A stretch of DNA of 64,000 nucleotides from Chromobotia macracanthus (lineage: Eukaryota; Chordata; Actinopteri; Cypriniformes; Botiidae): contig JAZGTH010000065.1 in the NCBI GenBank assembly GCA_036877525.1, positions 7,165,001-7,229,000 of the forward strand, in the 5' to 3' direction. Made by a program: the position numbers and the translations under genes. The stretch's first letter is position 1. Each line of letters opens with the position of its first letter. Positions 13,135 through 22,342 of the stretch are shown here, piece by piece. The notes under the pieces are model-generated. The model searched no databases, was not told the DNA's origin, and was given only the letters and a program-made list of their open reading frames with translations.

Positions 13135-16114
13135 CCAAAACCAGCTCAAGCAGGTTGATGAGTCTTTTGGGACACTGATCCACTTAAACAGTCTCCTCCA
13201 TTAGTTACAGTAACTAATTGACCGAGGGACAAATAAAGTCACAGTCCTTTTAAAAAATGGTTGATTAACACACACTGATCTTAATTAGGTTTGGTGGCTG
13301 AATCTTATCCATTATTGTTTAGTATGCACACTCCTCCCCAAAGGAACAGATTAACATTGGACATTAACTGTGTGGTGCATTGAAATAAAACACAACTTTA
13401 GCCAACCAACAGCAACAAATCTGCTTTGTTCTGTCTCTTTGTAGTTTTATTTATCATGGAAATGCTACAATTAACTGTTTTGATATTCCTCCAACTATCT
13501 GGAAGGCACAGTATTTCAGTTCCGTTACTCTGAGCATGATTACCAGTAATAAAAATGTGAGGAAATTAGAATACATACAATACACATTGAGAAAATAATG
13601 AAATCTCTACCCTCATTGTTTCAGGCTATTTGTCAGTAAAGCTGTGCTATGTCTGTACAAAGAGGAACATCCAGTTAGTGTTATTCACCTGCAACATTCT
13701 GTAGATCTGCTCTCTGGAGTGCCATGCAATGAGTCAAACAGAGATGATGCCATTATGTGTGAGAACTTGAAATGGGTCCAGAGCTATCCCTGTTAAAGAG
13801 CAGCATCTCATATAAACAGGTAAGTGCATTTCCTAGTACCAAATTCCTGCTACTTTACTGGACTATTATCTCCTTTCACAATACCACAAATAAAAACTGA
13901 AAAATTCCCACAGGGAAAACAATAAACAGTGCACAGGGACAGTACACGATCACAGCTATTTGGTCTAATGCAACCTAAATGTTCAACTATGAGTGAGTCT
14001 GGTCGACTGCCGGAGATAATTATTTGATGAACTTCCCACTTCAGCAGCCCCCTAATGTGGAAAATCTGTTTCCTTTACATAGCCTGACAATTAACTTGCC
14101 GTTCACACTTGGAGAGATCTGAGGTCTAATTGGCTGCAGTTTGGAGCATTGCAATACAATGTTGCCTAGCAACCAGTCAAAAAGCAGAATTGCTGTCTTT
14201 TGTGCATATTTGTGCATAATGACATTTATAATTATTTAGCAATTATCAGCTATTTTTAATAAGGCTGCAATTCTGAAACTGCGGGTTGGCAAGATCATCA
14301 TAAAGATGAGAAAATGTGTCACAAGATCAAGCATCTAAAAGTTGTAAAAGAGATACATTAAACTGAAGAAAGAAACCGAAGATATAATTGTTTATCTTAA
14401 TAAACCACTAGGACCAGAAATCATATAGGACGATATCAATGCAGCACCTGCAGGTTGCCAATGAGAAAGAAATCCCTGACTGATTTACATTGATGCACAG
14501 GGCAAAGACAGGACATGCCATTCCATTTCTGACCTGTGATCTGGAGGTCATCTGTATATCATTCATTCGATTTTCTAAATAAAACCAAAAATTAAAAAAC
14601 ACTTTTTCATTTACTTTTTCAATTTCCATCATTAGAGCATGAACTCTCATTTTAATAATTTAATTATTTTTATGGCAAGCAGCCTCTCCCACTGTGCGTG
14701 TGTGTGAGAGAGTTAGAAAGTAAGTGACCATGAGAAAACAGCACGTTAATGCACTACTCTCTATACAAAGTAATGGTGCAATTATATAGTTATTACAGAG
14801 AAATAAAAACAAACAAGATGGATAAAAATAGACCATGATGGACATTTTAACCACTTAAGACTTTCATAGTGACAGATACTCTTTATTTGAAAACCCGTCT
14901 CTGACCCTCACCTGCTCATCTGCAGACAGAACACGCAAGAAAACAATTCAATTTTGGACTAAGAAGGTCAAACAAGTGAAAAGACCAGGAGAGTCATGGT
15001 ATACAGTATGCGACTTCAATAATGGGTCCTACACTACAGTCAGGTTCATACTTCAACAATCATGACAATATTCTTGCACATGACCACACAAATATAGATC
15101 AGACAGGTCATTTCACCCTCCAGAAGTTCTGAGGCACATGCTTTTCTCTGAGATCGTTGGACAGCTGACAGACAATGTTCTGTTGAACAGAAAAAGAATA
15201 AATACTCTCTAATGGAAACCATAAGATAAGATGATCCAGAATCCTGGTTCATATGATGTATAGAAATTAGGTAAAATCAGTAATGCAGCTTTCAGTTCAA
15301 GCTGATACCTTTTCCTGAAAACCTCTTTTCACCCCCACTGAGGTCCTCCCTTCACACTAACTCCTGCCACAGCAGACAGCCATAATTGCAAGTGGTAAAT
15401 GATTTTGTCGTGGGTGTGTTCTTTATTTCACTTTGGGCTCTTGCTAATCTGCTAATCTGTGATTTTCTCACAGCTGTAGAAGTCCAGAGCAGCTTTCTGT
15501 GTGCTTGCTGCCAATCAGAAGCAACAGCACGGCCGTTCATGTGGCTGTAGAACAGCCTACAGATGGTGTGAGGGTGGTGGTGATGCCAGGCTCCTGCCAA
15601 GAGGGTGGGAGATACGCGCTGTAGTGGATCAGGGGCTTTGTCTTAGCATGGATTACTGTGTGGTCCATATTGGCCTGTGAATGACATTCTGACCTCTTTT
15701 CAGAATAAGAAACTAAAATCCCATTCATTCAGTCGGTGTGAAAAAGTCACATGCTCTTGATCTGAACCTTATTAGTGTAAGTTTTAATTTATTTATTTTT
15801 ACAAGAGGGCATTTAATCTATTTAATCAAATCTATTTTCAGTCCTTAGAAGCAGATAAAGCACTAGGAATATTACAGTGAATTTTATGTGACTGACAGGC
15901 GAGCTTACCAGAAAACTATTCACCCTTGAAAACAGCTTTGAATGCATAAACAGCTCATAAGCGATTATTCGATTTTTAAACAACTTCAGAAAAGAAATAA
16001 ACTGAGAGCTGGAAAATCAGAAGCACCTTGCAAAAAGACTAATACTCTCTGCTGAAATGTACTTCTCTCCGGCCTTAACAAGCTATGATAATTTTAAGCC
16101 AGCCTATAGACTAG

Positions 16115-16215
16115 CTGTTCTCAGTTTTAATCCTGGCACACACAACACTGCACATTTTTGATGTCTTCCATATTTAACACACCTGATTCATCAGCTCATT
16201 AGCAGATACATGAAC
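16115..16215. repeat. Teleost interspersed repeat fragment
   Basis: TGTTCTCAGTTTTAATCCTG, then ACACACCTGATTCATCAGCTC and CATTAGCAGA-like blocks match half of an abundant inverted fish repeat. The second arm is not present. The following 16355-16560 has GTTCACACCTTAG and CAATGTGAACAG, suggesting a further degraded element. Confidence 0.45.
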
Positions 16216-17774
16216 CAAACTGAGTATATAACTGTAATGAGCATGTTACTGTAACAGACAACACGGTTTTCCACTAAGTCCAATAACCACAAAGATACCA
16301 ACTTCAGGCCTATACAAAACCAACAGTAAAACAACAGTACTTTTTTGTGACAGACTATGTTCACACCTTAGTTGAATGTGGCCCAAATCTGATTTATGTG
16401 ACATGTGACTGTGCAATGTGAACAGTCAGGTTTATAATTAAATAATAATTTAAGAATTACACTATATAAAGTATTACACAGATAGACACAAACATATCTG
16501 TACTTTATAAACAGTAGGTCTCAAATGTGACACTTGCTTTGAACTATGACAACAGGAAGTGACAGTCTGCAGACAAGTACTGGAAAAAGTTTACCTAATC
16601 AAACATATGATGCTCATAGTGTGTCACAGTTGTCAGTATAAAACAGTGTTTCCTTAACACCATGAGTTAAATAATTAAATACATGCCTAAATAAAATACA
16701 CAGACTGCCACTGATCTGTGATTATGGTAAAGTTTATCCAATCAGAATCTATTTCTTGCATTTACAAGCAAAGCAGCAGTCTAAGCTCTATCCCTCAAGA
16801 GCCTTCAAAATTCCCAACCCTCAACAAAACAAAACCAGGGACAGGAAGGAAGAGACATTTTATTTATATTGAGATCCGTTATACCAGCAGAGACGGCTTT
16901 GCTGGCCTTAAGAATTCACCACAGCCAAGTCAGTATTGTTATAAACTCTTCTGGAGCCAGAGCAGGCAGGTGTGTTCAGAGAGCACTGTTTCAATCCTCT
17001 GAGCAGCTTAATTATTAAATACACAGCACACTGTAGTTAAAACAAACAACACAACCCAGTGAGCAAATACCTAGAAGAGATTCCATACTTCACAGACACT
17101 CCCTGCTAGATCTGTTGCTAAAATATGGGACAGTAATTTCCCAGACAAAACACAAAGCTCAGAAAATAACAGGTATATATGGAGAGAAAGCCTGACAAAG
17201 CCAATCTGCAGAATAAAGAATAAATTCAAAATGTATTTATTCAGTGGTGTAGAAAATGAGTCTTTGCTGGACTCAGTCAAGTTGAAAATTGATCAAATGC
17301 AGGTTTACATCTCTGTTAATGTGAGGGGCTTGAAGTGCCTTTATCTAGGTAGTTTATCAGCAGAGTGACATAGCAATACAGTGTGTTGGTACACATTTTT
17401 GACATTATGACCATTCAACATGTAATTTTTTTATGTTTCATAATAAGTATATTTATTGTTTTACTGAGACCTTATATTCCTCTGTATTAAATAATAAAAA
17501 ACGATCATTTGAGAAGGTGTTTTCTAATAAACTTAAGTGTCTGATATTTTAAGTTAAGCAGCATTCCTAACAGCTTTCAGCACTGCAACCCATAAGTAAA
17601 TCAACCAGTCAGGGTTTCTCCTGACCAAACGAGCTTCAGCATGGCATCTGCAGCAATGTTAACTAAAAAAATACAGATGCTTTATTCAGTCCATAGAGCA
17701 TCTCCTTGCAGTTAATTTTCTTACACTTCAAACCACAGTTTGAGCTGAAGAAAGACCAGAGCAGCATTACTCAC

Positions 17775-17869
17775 CAGCAGTAAAGTCCTTGTTAAGGTCA
17801 ATGAAAGCATTGGAATGAGGGACACGCATCTTGACATTAGAGCCGAGGGCCTTCTCACATCTTTGTTTT
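17775..17869 (-). CDS. itfg1: itfg1 exon 6
   Basis: The 95-nt exon follows the acceptor TTTTTTCAG and ends before GTGAGT. It encodes residues 179-210 plus one base. KMRVPHSNAFIDLNKDFTA matches human KMRIPHSHAFIDLTEDFTA; the first part is divergent. The next codon is split with exon 7, which I could not find in the remaining 17.7 kb. Confidence 0.94.
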
Positions 17870-19214
17870 CTGAAAAAACAAAAAGCAGCATATATTGAAC
17901 ATGTTGTAGTCATGACATCGGCAGAAAGAAGAGAAAAACTATTTATATAGACAACAGCCTTACCTAGTGCTGAGATAACAAACCACTGAAGAATCACCCT
18001 CAACTCCGAATATGTCTGGAATCATGTCTCCATTAAAGCTGTATATGGAAAGAGAAATAAAGCAGTGTACAGCTTTATATTTAAAATCAATACAATACAA
18101 ATATTAAACTGTAGACCAATATTGTATATAGTGTAATATGGAAATATTAAGTCATATTTTCATTTAACTCACTTACTTTTATTTGACACTCACATAATAT
18201 GAAATCTATTGTACTTACTCCATGACAAGGGGCTCATCTCTGAAGGTCCTGTTCAGATCTACCCTTGCACTCTGGTCTGCAAGAGAACATTTAATAAATA
18301 ACAATTTCTCACTAATGTAATAGTAAAAGTATTTTCAAAACTATTATGGAGCTTCATATTCACATAAACAAGCAAATTCATAGTGAACTTCAAGTGTGAA
18401 TTATATGGGCTTATATTTATGTATCAGTTGAAATCCATTACTTAAAGTTTGGTTATGTCCCCAGAAGATAAAGACATTTGTTTCTAATGAACTGGAGCCT
18501 TTAGGGTGGCTGGTGAGAAGCACATCCATCTGAGAGTCTCCATCATAATCACCCGGGACAACACCACTGATGATGATGTCACTAGCAGACCACAGACAGC
18601 AAGAATCCTCTCAGAATATTAAAAATGAAAATCTTATGAGTTGATAATTCTGTGCCAGAATATGTTCTTACCGAGGGAAGACCTCTTTAGTCAGATGGAC
18701 TTTAGGTTTGAAATAAGGAGCTTTGAGATCAGCCAAGAAAATCAACAGCTCAGACTCTGAAAGACAAATATTGAACGTAATTAATATATTACAAAAAATA
18801 AAAACATGCAAAGAGATTATCGTATAAAATGAGTACACAAATGATATGGCAACTAAAAAAAAGCAGCCACACCTCCCTTTTATTTGACAGGAGGTAAATA
18901 ACAGCTGTTGGTGTAAATACAATCTCCGATCTCACCTTATCAAAGCTTACACGTAAAATACAATTACTACTTGACATAAAATATACAGACGTTATGTTGT
19001 AACATTCTTAATGGTCATTAGCAGAACTGCACTTACGCTCTCTAATAATGAAGATGTCAGTCTGTTTATCCGAGTTAAAGTCACCAAAAGCTGCCACTGT
19101 ACCATAATTCTCCGAGCCAAATAAATCGCTAGTAACGTCCTGTAACGCAAATGTGACATGTCGTCCAATAAAACACAACATTAACGTCATAAACATCATC
19201 CATGACAGCAACAT
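17775..19214 (-). CDS. itfg1: itfg1 gene, 5' part (exons 1-6), integrin alpha FG-GAP repeat-containing protein 1
   Basis: Six exons on the minus strand join into an open frame of 210 codons plus one base: 19214-19037, 18756-18672, 18581-18442, 18276-18219, 18038-17964 and 17869-17775. The product matches Itfg1 (also called TIP, T-cell immunomodulatory protein), a type I membrane or secreted glycoprotein with FG-GAP beta-propeller repeats; the human protein is about 612 residues, so roughly the first third is here. Recognised segments include GTVAAFGDFNSDKQTD, VVPGDYDGDSQMDVLLT, FNGDMIPDIFGV and KMRVPHSNAFIDL. Introns 1-5 are short (about 90-280 bp), while intron 6 runs off the window. Start choice: an in-frame stop lies upstream of ATG 19214 and no other in-frame ATG precedes it. 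The gene is head to head with phkb. Confidence 0.96.
17964..18038 (-). CDS. itfg1: itfg1 exon 5 (third calcium loop)
   Basis: The 75-nt exon has acceptor CATATACAG and donor GTAAGG. It encodes the end of codon 154 through part of codon 179. DFNGDMIPDIFGV (D154, N156, D158, D162) matches human DFNGDLIPDIFGI. The second half (EGDSSVVCYLST) is less like human, as expected for a blade surface loop. Confidence 0.94.
18219..18276 (-). CDS. itfg1: itfg1 exon 4
   Basis: The 58-nt exon has acceptor CTCTTGCAG and donor GTAAGT. It encodes residues 135-153 and two bases of codon 154. The segment DLNRTFRDEPLVM matches human ILNRTFQDEPLIM. N135-Q-S and N143-R-T are further potential N-glycosylation sequons. 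Confidence 0.94.
18442..18581 (-). CDS. itfg1: itfg1 exon 3 (second FG-GAP calcium loop)
   Basis: The 140-nt exon encodes residues 88-134 and one base of codon 135. It carries the second calcium loop, VVPGDYDGDSQMD, with D99, D101, D103 and D107 in the DxDxDxxxD pattern. It ends in a segment like human VIFWGQNQTL; N131-Q-T is a glycosylation sequon conserved with human. The acceptor is TCTGCTAG and the donor GTAATG. Confidence 0.95.
18672..18756 (-). CDS. itfg1: itfg1 exon 2
   Basis: The 85-nt exon encodes residues 60-87 and two bases of codon 88. The acceptor is TTTGTCTTTCAG and the donor GTAAGA. The segment ELLIFLADLKAPYFKPKV closely matches human DLIVFLADQNAPYFKPKV. It completes the first blade strand pair after the exon 1 calcium loop. 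Confidence 0.95.
19037..19214 (-). CDS. itfg1: itfg1 exon 1 (start codon, signal peptide, first calcium loop)
   Basis: It encodes residues 1-59 plus one base. Residues 1 to about 23 are a hydrophobic leader rich in Met, Leu and Phe (MLLSWMMFMTLMLCFIG), typical of a secretory signal peptide. The mature start resembles the human sequence (LQDVTSDLFG). An FG-GAP calcium loop of the form DxNxDxxxD is complete at D45, N47, D49 and D53. The donor is GTAAGT after AGA GAG C. The A at position -3 of the ATG fits the Kozak consensus. Confidence 0.95.
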
Positions 19215-19350
19215 TTTGCTGTTAGCCCAGATCAACACAGTTCAGAAATACGGCACGTCGCATTACAGCTACTAGAGCGGCTGAAACAGGACTTGCGACA
19301 GTATGAGTGTTTTACGGCAGCGTAAACCTAATGTTGTTATCGGTGTCGTC
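19215..19350. promoter_or_regulatory. Bidirectional itfg1/phkb promoter, CpG-rich
   Basis: The two start codons are only 136 bp apart and diverge. I count about 19 CG dinucleotides between 19251 and 19560, far more than in the flanking AT-rich introns, which suggests a small CpG island. No TATA box is visible on either side. ITFG1 and PHKB are also divergent neighbours in human, so the arrangement is old. The transcription starts are not visible; 5' untranslated sequence from both genes must fall in or overlap this gap. Confidence 0.75.
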
Positions 19351-19414
19351 ATGGCCAGCTTAGCGGATGTCGGCTGGAAGCTGTTGGAGTTCAAAGCCAG
19401 ATCTAAACGATCAG
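19351..19414 (+). CDS. phkb: phkb exon 1 (canonical first exon)
   Basis: It encodes residues 1-21 ([20 protein letters not shown] and S) plus the first base of Gly22. This aligns with human MAGAAGLTAEVSWKVLERRA followed by RTKRSG. Spliced to exon 3 it gives [12 protein letters not shown], which keeps the known N-terminal PKA site (human Ser27, here Ser23). ATG 19351 has G at -3 and G at +4, a good Kozak context. An in-frame upstream ATG at 19303 would add 16 residues (MSVLRQRKPNVVIGVV) and cannot be excluded. The donor (CAG then GTTTGG) is weak. Confidence 0.88.
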
Positions 19415-22256
19415 GTTTGGCGTTTTAGGGTGCATGGCATTGTGCACGATTAAACAGTGTTTATTTGTATTCCCTGTGCATTTTGAGTCGTTGTCGGTGC
19501 TGCGGAAGCGCATTAACACAAGTTATCTTGTTGCATGTGTCTGTGAGCGCAGAGAACAGAGCCCAAAGGTCAGGCGTCAAGTGTACACTTATCAGGGCTA
19601 TATTTAGATCCTGACTGCACATTAAGTGTCAGCCTTTGAATTTTTTAAGGGAGCAGTATTTTAAAACACTGAATTCAGTCACCGAATGTTTTAAAGGTTT
19701 TGAAGAGCCTCTGTAAACCTTTCATTCATTGTTTGTTGGCATCTGCAAGCCTGTCATTAGGATAAAGTAACACTGGATATAGTTTTTTAAACCCACTTGT
19801 ATCTATGTAGGATATAAATAAATAAGCAGTGCTGCAGATCACAAATTGCCTGGTCACTTTAGAAGTTGGCTTGGTGTTGTAGTTTTATGTGGTGTCATGG
19901 TCATTTCCACACATTTTAATAGTCATCTCATTTGCCTCACTTCAGACAATGAACATCCTTTCTGCCTAAATTCTCTATAATGTGTATAATTTTAGTGCAT
20001 GCCCAGTAATAATGATGCCTGAACTTACTCTGTGATTCCATGTAATTTGTCTTTTTTCTTAATGCTCTATTAACACTCTGAATTACACTAATGTTGTAGT
20101 TTAAGTAATAGAGGACTGGCGTAGAGTTCAACTAATGAACAATGGCCGACACTGCAAATAAGCCTGTGAATGCACATCGCAAACTCCGCAAATTTGGTAA
20201 GTTGGGCTGCAGTGATTTTAATCCATGGACAAGCCACCCTTTACTTTTGAAATGAGGAATTTTCAGTTTTCAGAGTTTAAAGTTTTTGATAATATACTAT
20301 TAACTGTATATGTTTTTTAAAGTGAACAGAAATGTTTATATACTTCTTGCACTCAGTCTTGATCCAGTAATTAGCATCTGATGCATAATTGAAACTGGGT
20401 ACTTAATTTCATTTTATGTTCCATTGCAAAAAAACAATAATACTGGTGTTTTATCTGTAATACAGATGTAAAATGGCTGTGTAAATGAGCTTTGGTAAAT
20501 TATGAGGAAAATCGATAGTGCAATCCAGTTCTTGTCATGTCTTGCGTCAATGTCCAATCAAAGCTGTTAACAGAGAGTAACTATGTTTCTGAATCTGAAG
20601 GCAAGTTACTTTTATATCAATGTTGTGAAATTAAAATGAGTATCTTTGATTTGCCTATTGGATGTGCACTGCTTAGCTGGAGTTATCTTAAAGAGATGGC
20701 TTTGTCCCTGCTACTTAAATGCAGATGGAAATTATGCTAATTTGCTAGGAAATGTGAATTTTCAGTACCTGAGGTATTGACCCTGGGTCGATTCTATTAA
20801 AATGTAAATTGCTCCAAAGTTAAATGCATCTGAAATAGTGCTCCAAATGATGGGGTTTCCCTGAAACACACAGCAGAAAAAGCTGAATTTACTGCTGTCA
20901 TGTCCATTATTAACTAAGTTTGCCAGTGCCTTCGATTTTGGAATCAAACAATGTGTTTGACACAAAACTGACGTTTGGTTTGACATATGTGTCTTGTAAA
21001 CAATGGCTTTACTATTTTGTGTTTAGCTTTGATTGTTTTCCTGGCATGCATTGCTGTTTTTGCATCTCAGTAAATCTACATTTTGCCGTTTTTAGCATTG
21101 TAAATAGAACAGAAAACCATTAGGTCTAAATGAGAGACTAAATTATCCACATTTTGATTTTTTTCTCAAATGTTTTTTTACCTTTGAGCTCAACCTCAGC
21201 ATACTAAATACCCAAAGTGGGCAAATTGCAGGTATCTATAATAGCACCATCAAAAGCAATGCTTGTTTTAAAGTCTATCTCTTCCATCCAGTGTCACTTG
21301 AAATTACATATAGAGATTAGATAAGCATCATAATATTTTAGATCTACTGTATATAAATTTAGGTGTTCATAATCTCTGCTCTCTGTTATCAGGCTCCATC
21401 TATGAACCCCTAAAGCTTTCTATACTGCATCGGGAGGATGAGCCCCTATGGGAGAAACTTGACCGCTACTATAGTGCAGGTGAGAATTCATGTCCTGGAT
21501 GTTTCTTGGATGATCCCACGGGTGTTTCCTTCACAACTTCTGATTCAGCTCTGTAAAAAGCAGAAAGACAAAATATTCAGAATGCGTTGATTATGGATGT
21601 ACAGACATTCGGGTCACAAATTACAAAAAAACACATTTTAAAGTTTTGATACAATCCATTTTCTAAGAATGTTAGACTGTTATTTTTTTCAGTTTTATTT
21701 TCCATGGTAATCTATTATTGTGGTTTAGCCTATTTTAGATAATCTTGCCTCTAAACGGCATACAAAATGTGTCAATGCTTCCTCTGGCCTTTCTTTTAAT
21801 TGTAATTAGAGGTAAGCATGTACAAATGTAGTTAGTTTGTCTATTTAATGTTAGGCACTAGTGTCTCCTTCATTATGATCATTGTGAAGACAAAATCATT
21901 TCATTATGGCAAGATGTTTCTTAATGTAATTAGAACATTAAAAGTCTCCAAACCATTACATTTAATTATGATGGCCAGCAGATGAATTAGCAAAAATGAC
22001 TTTAGCAGTTGTAGCATTTTGCTTTTAATTAATACTCATCTTTCATCTTTCTTTGCCCACTCACTCACTCACTCACTCAGTCACTCAGTCTCTCTCTCTC
22101 TTTCTCCCGTTTTAGTTTACACCATAACAGTAAATGCTACTGTATGAAATGGGTGTTTAGATCAGGGTTATTCGATAAAAGTTCAGACCTCAACAGTCTA
22201 ACTACTAACAGTCTAACTACTGTTTTAGGAGACGATACATTCAATTTGCTATGTTA

Positions 22257-22342
<86 letters not shown>

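Larger units (their letters stand above)
1..17774 (-). other. itfg1: itfg1 intron 6 (no further exon seen)
   Basis: This stretch lies downstream of itfg1 exon 6 and is read as one very long intron. I looked for the conserved peptides of later Itfg1 exons (for example FADFDGDG and LGDYNMDG) on the minus strand by eye and saw none; this was not an exhaustive search. The short open frames here lack recognisable domains. Contents I can name: CT, CA and GA microsatellites, a repeat near 2490, a dispersed repeat near 5840-6090, a DNA-transposon remnant at 7206-7700, a repeat near 16115, and an RFX-like site at 14161. Other parts, including 2700-5800, 7700-13000 and 14200-16100, show nothing I recognise. 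Confidence 0.7.

Noticed and set aside
12964..13183. Ser-Leu-rich open frames on the minus strand
   Set aside because: These only read through the GA microsatellite at 13070-13132.
19215..19238. Longer itfg1 N-terminus starting at GTG 19238
   Set aside because: The codon is GTG, not ATG; the first ATG after the in-frame stop is at 19214 and directly begins a good signal peptide.
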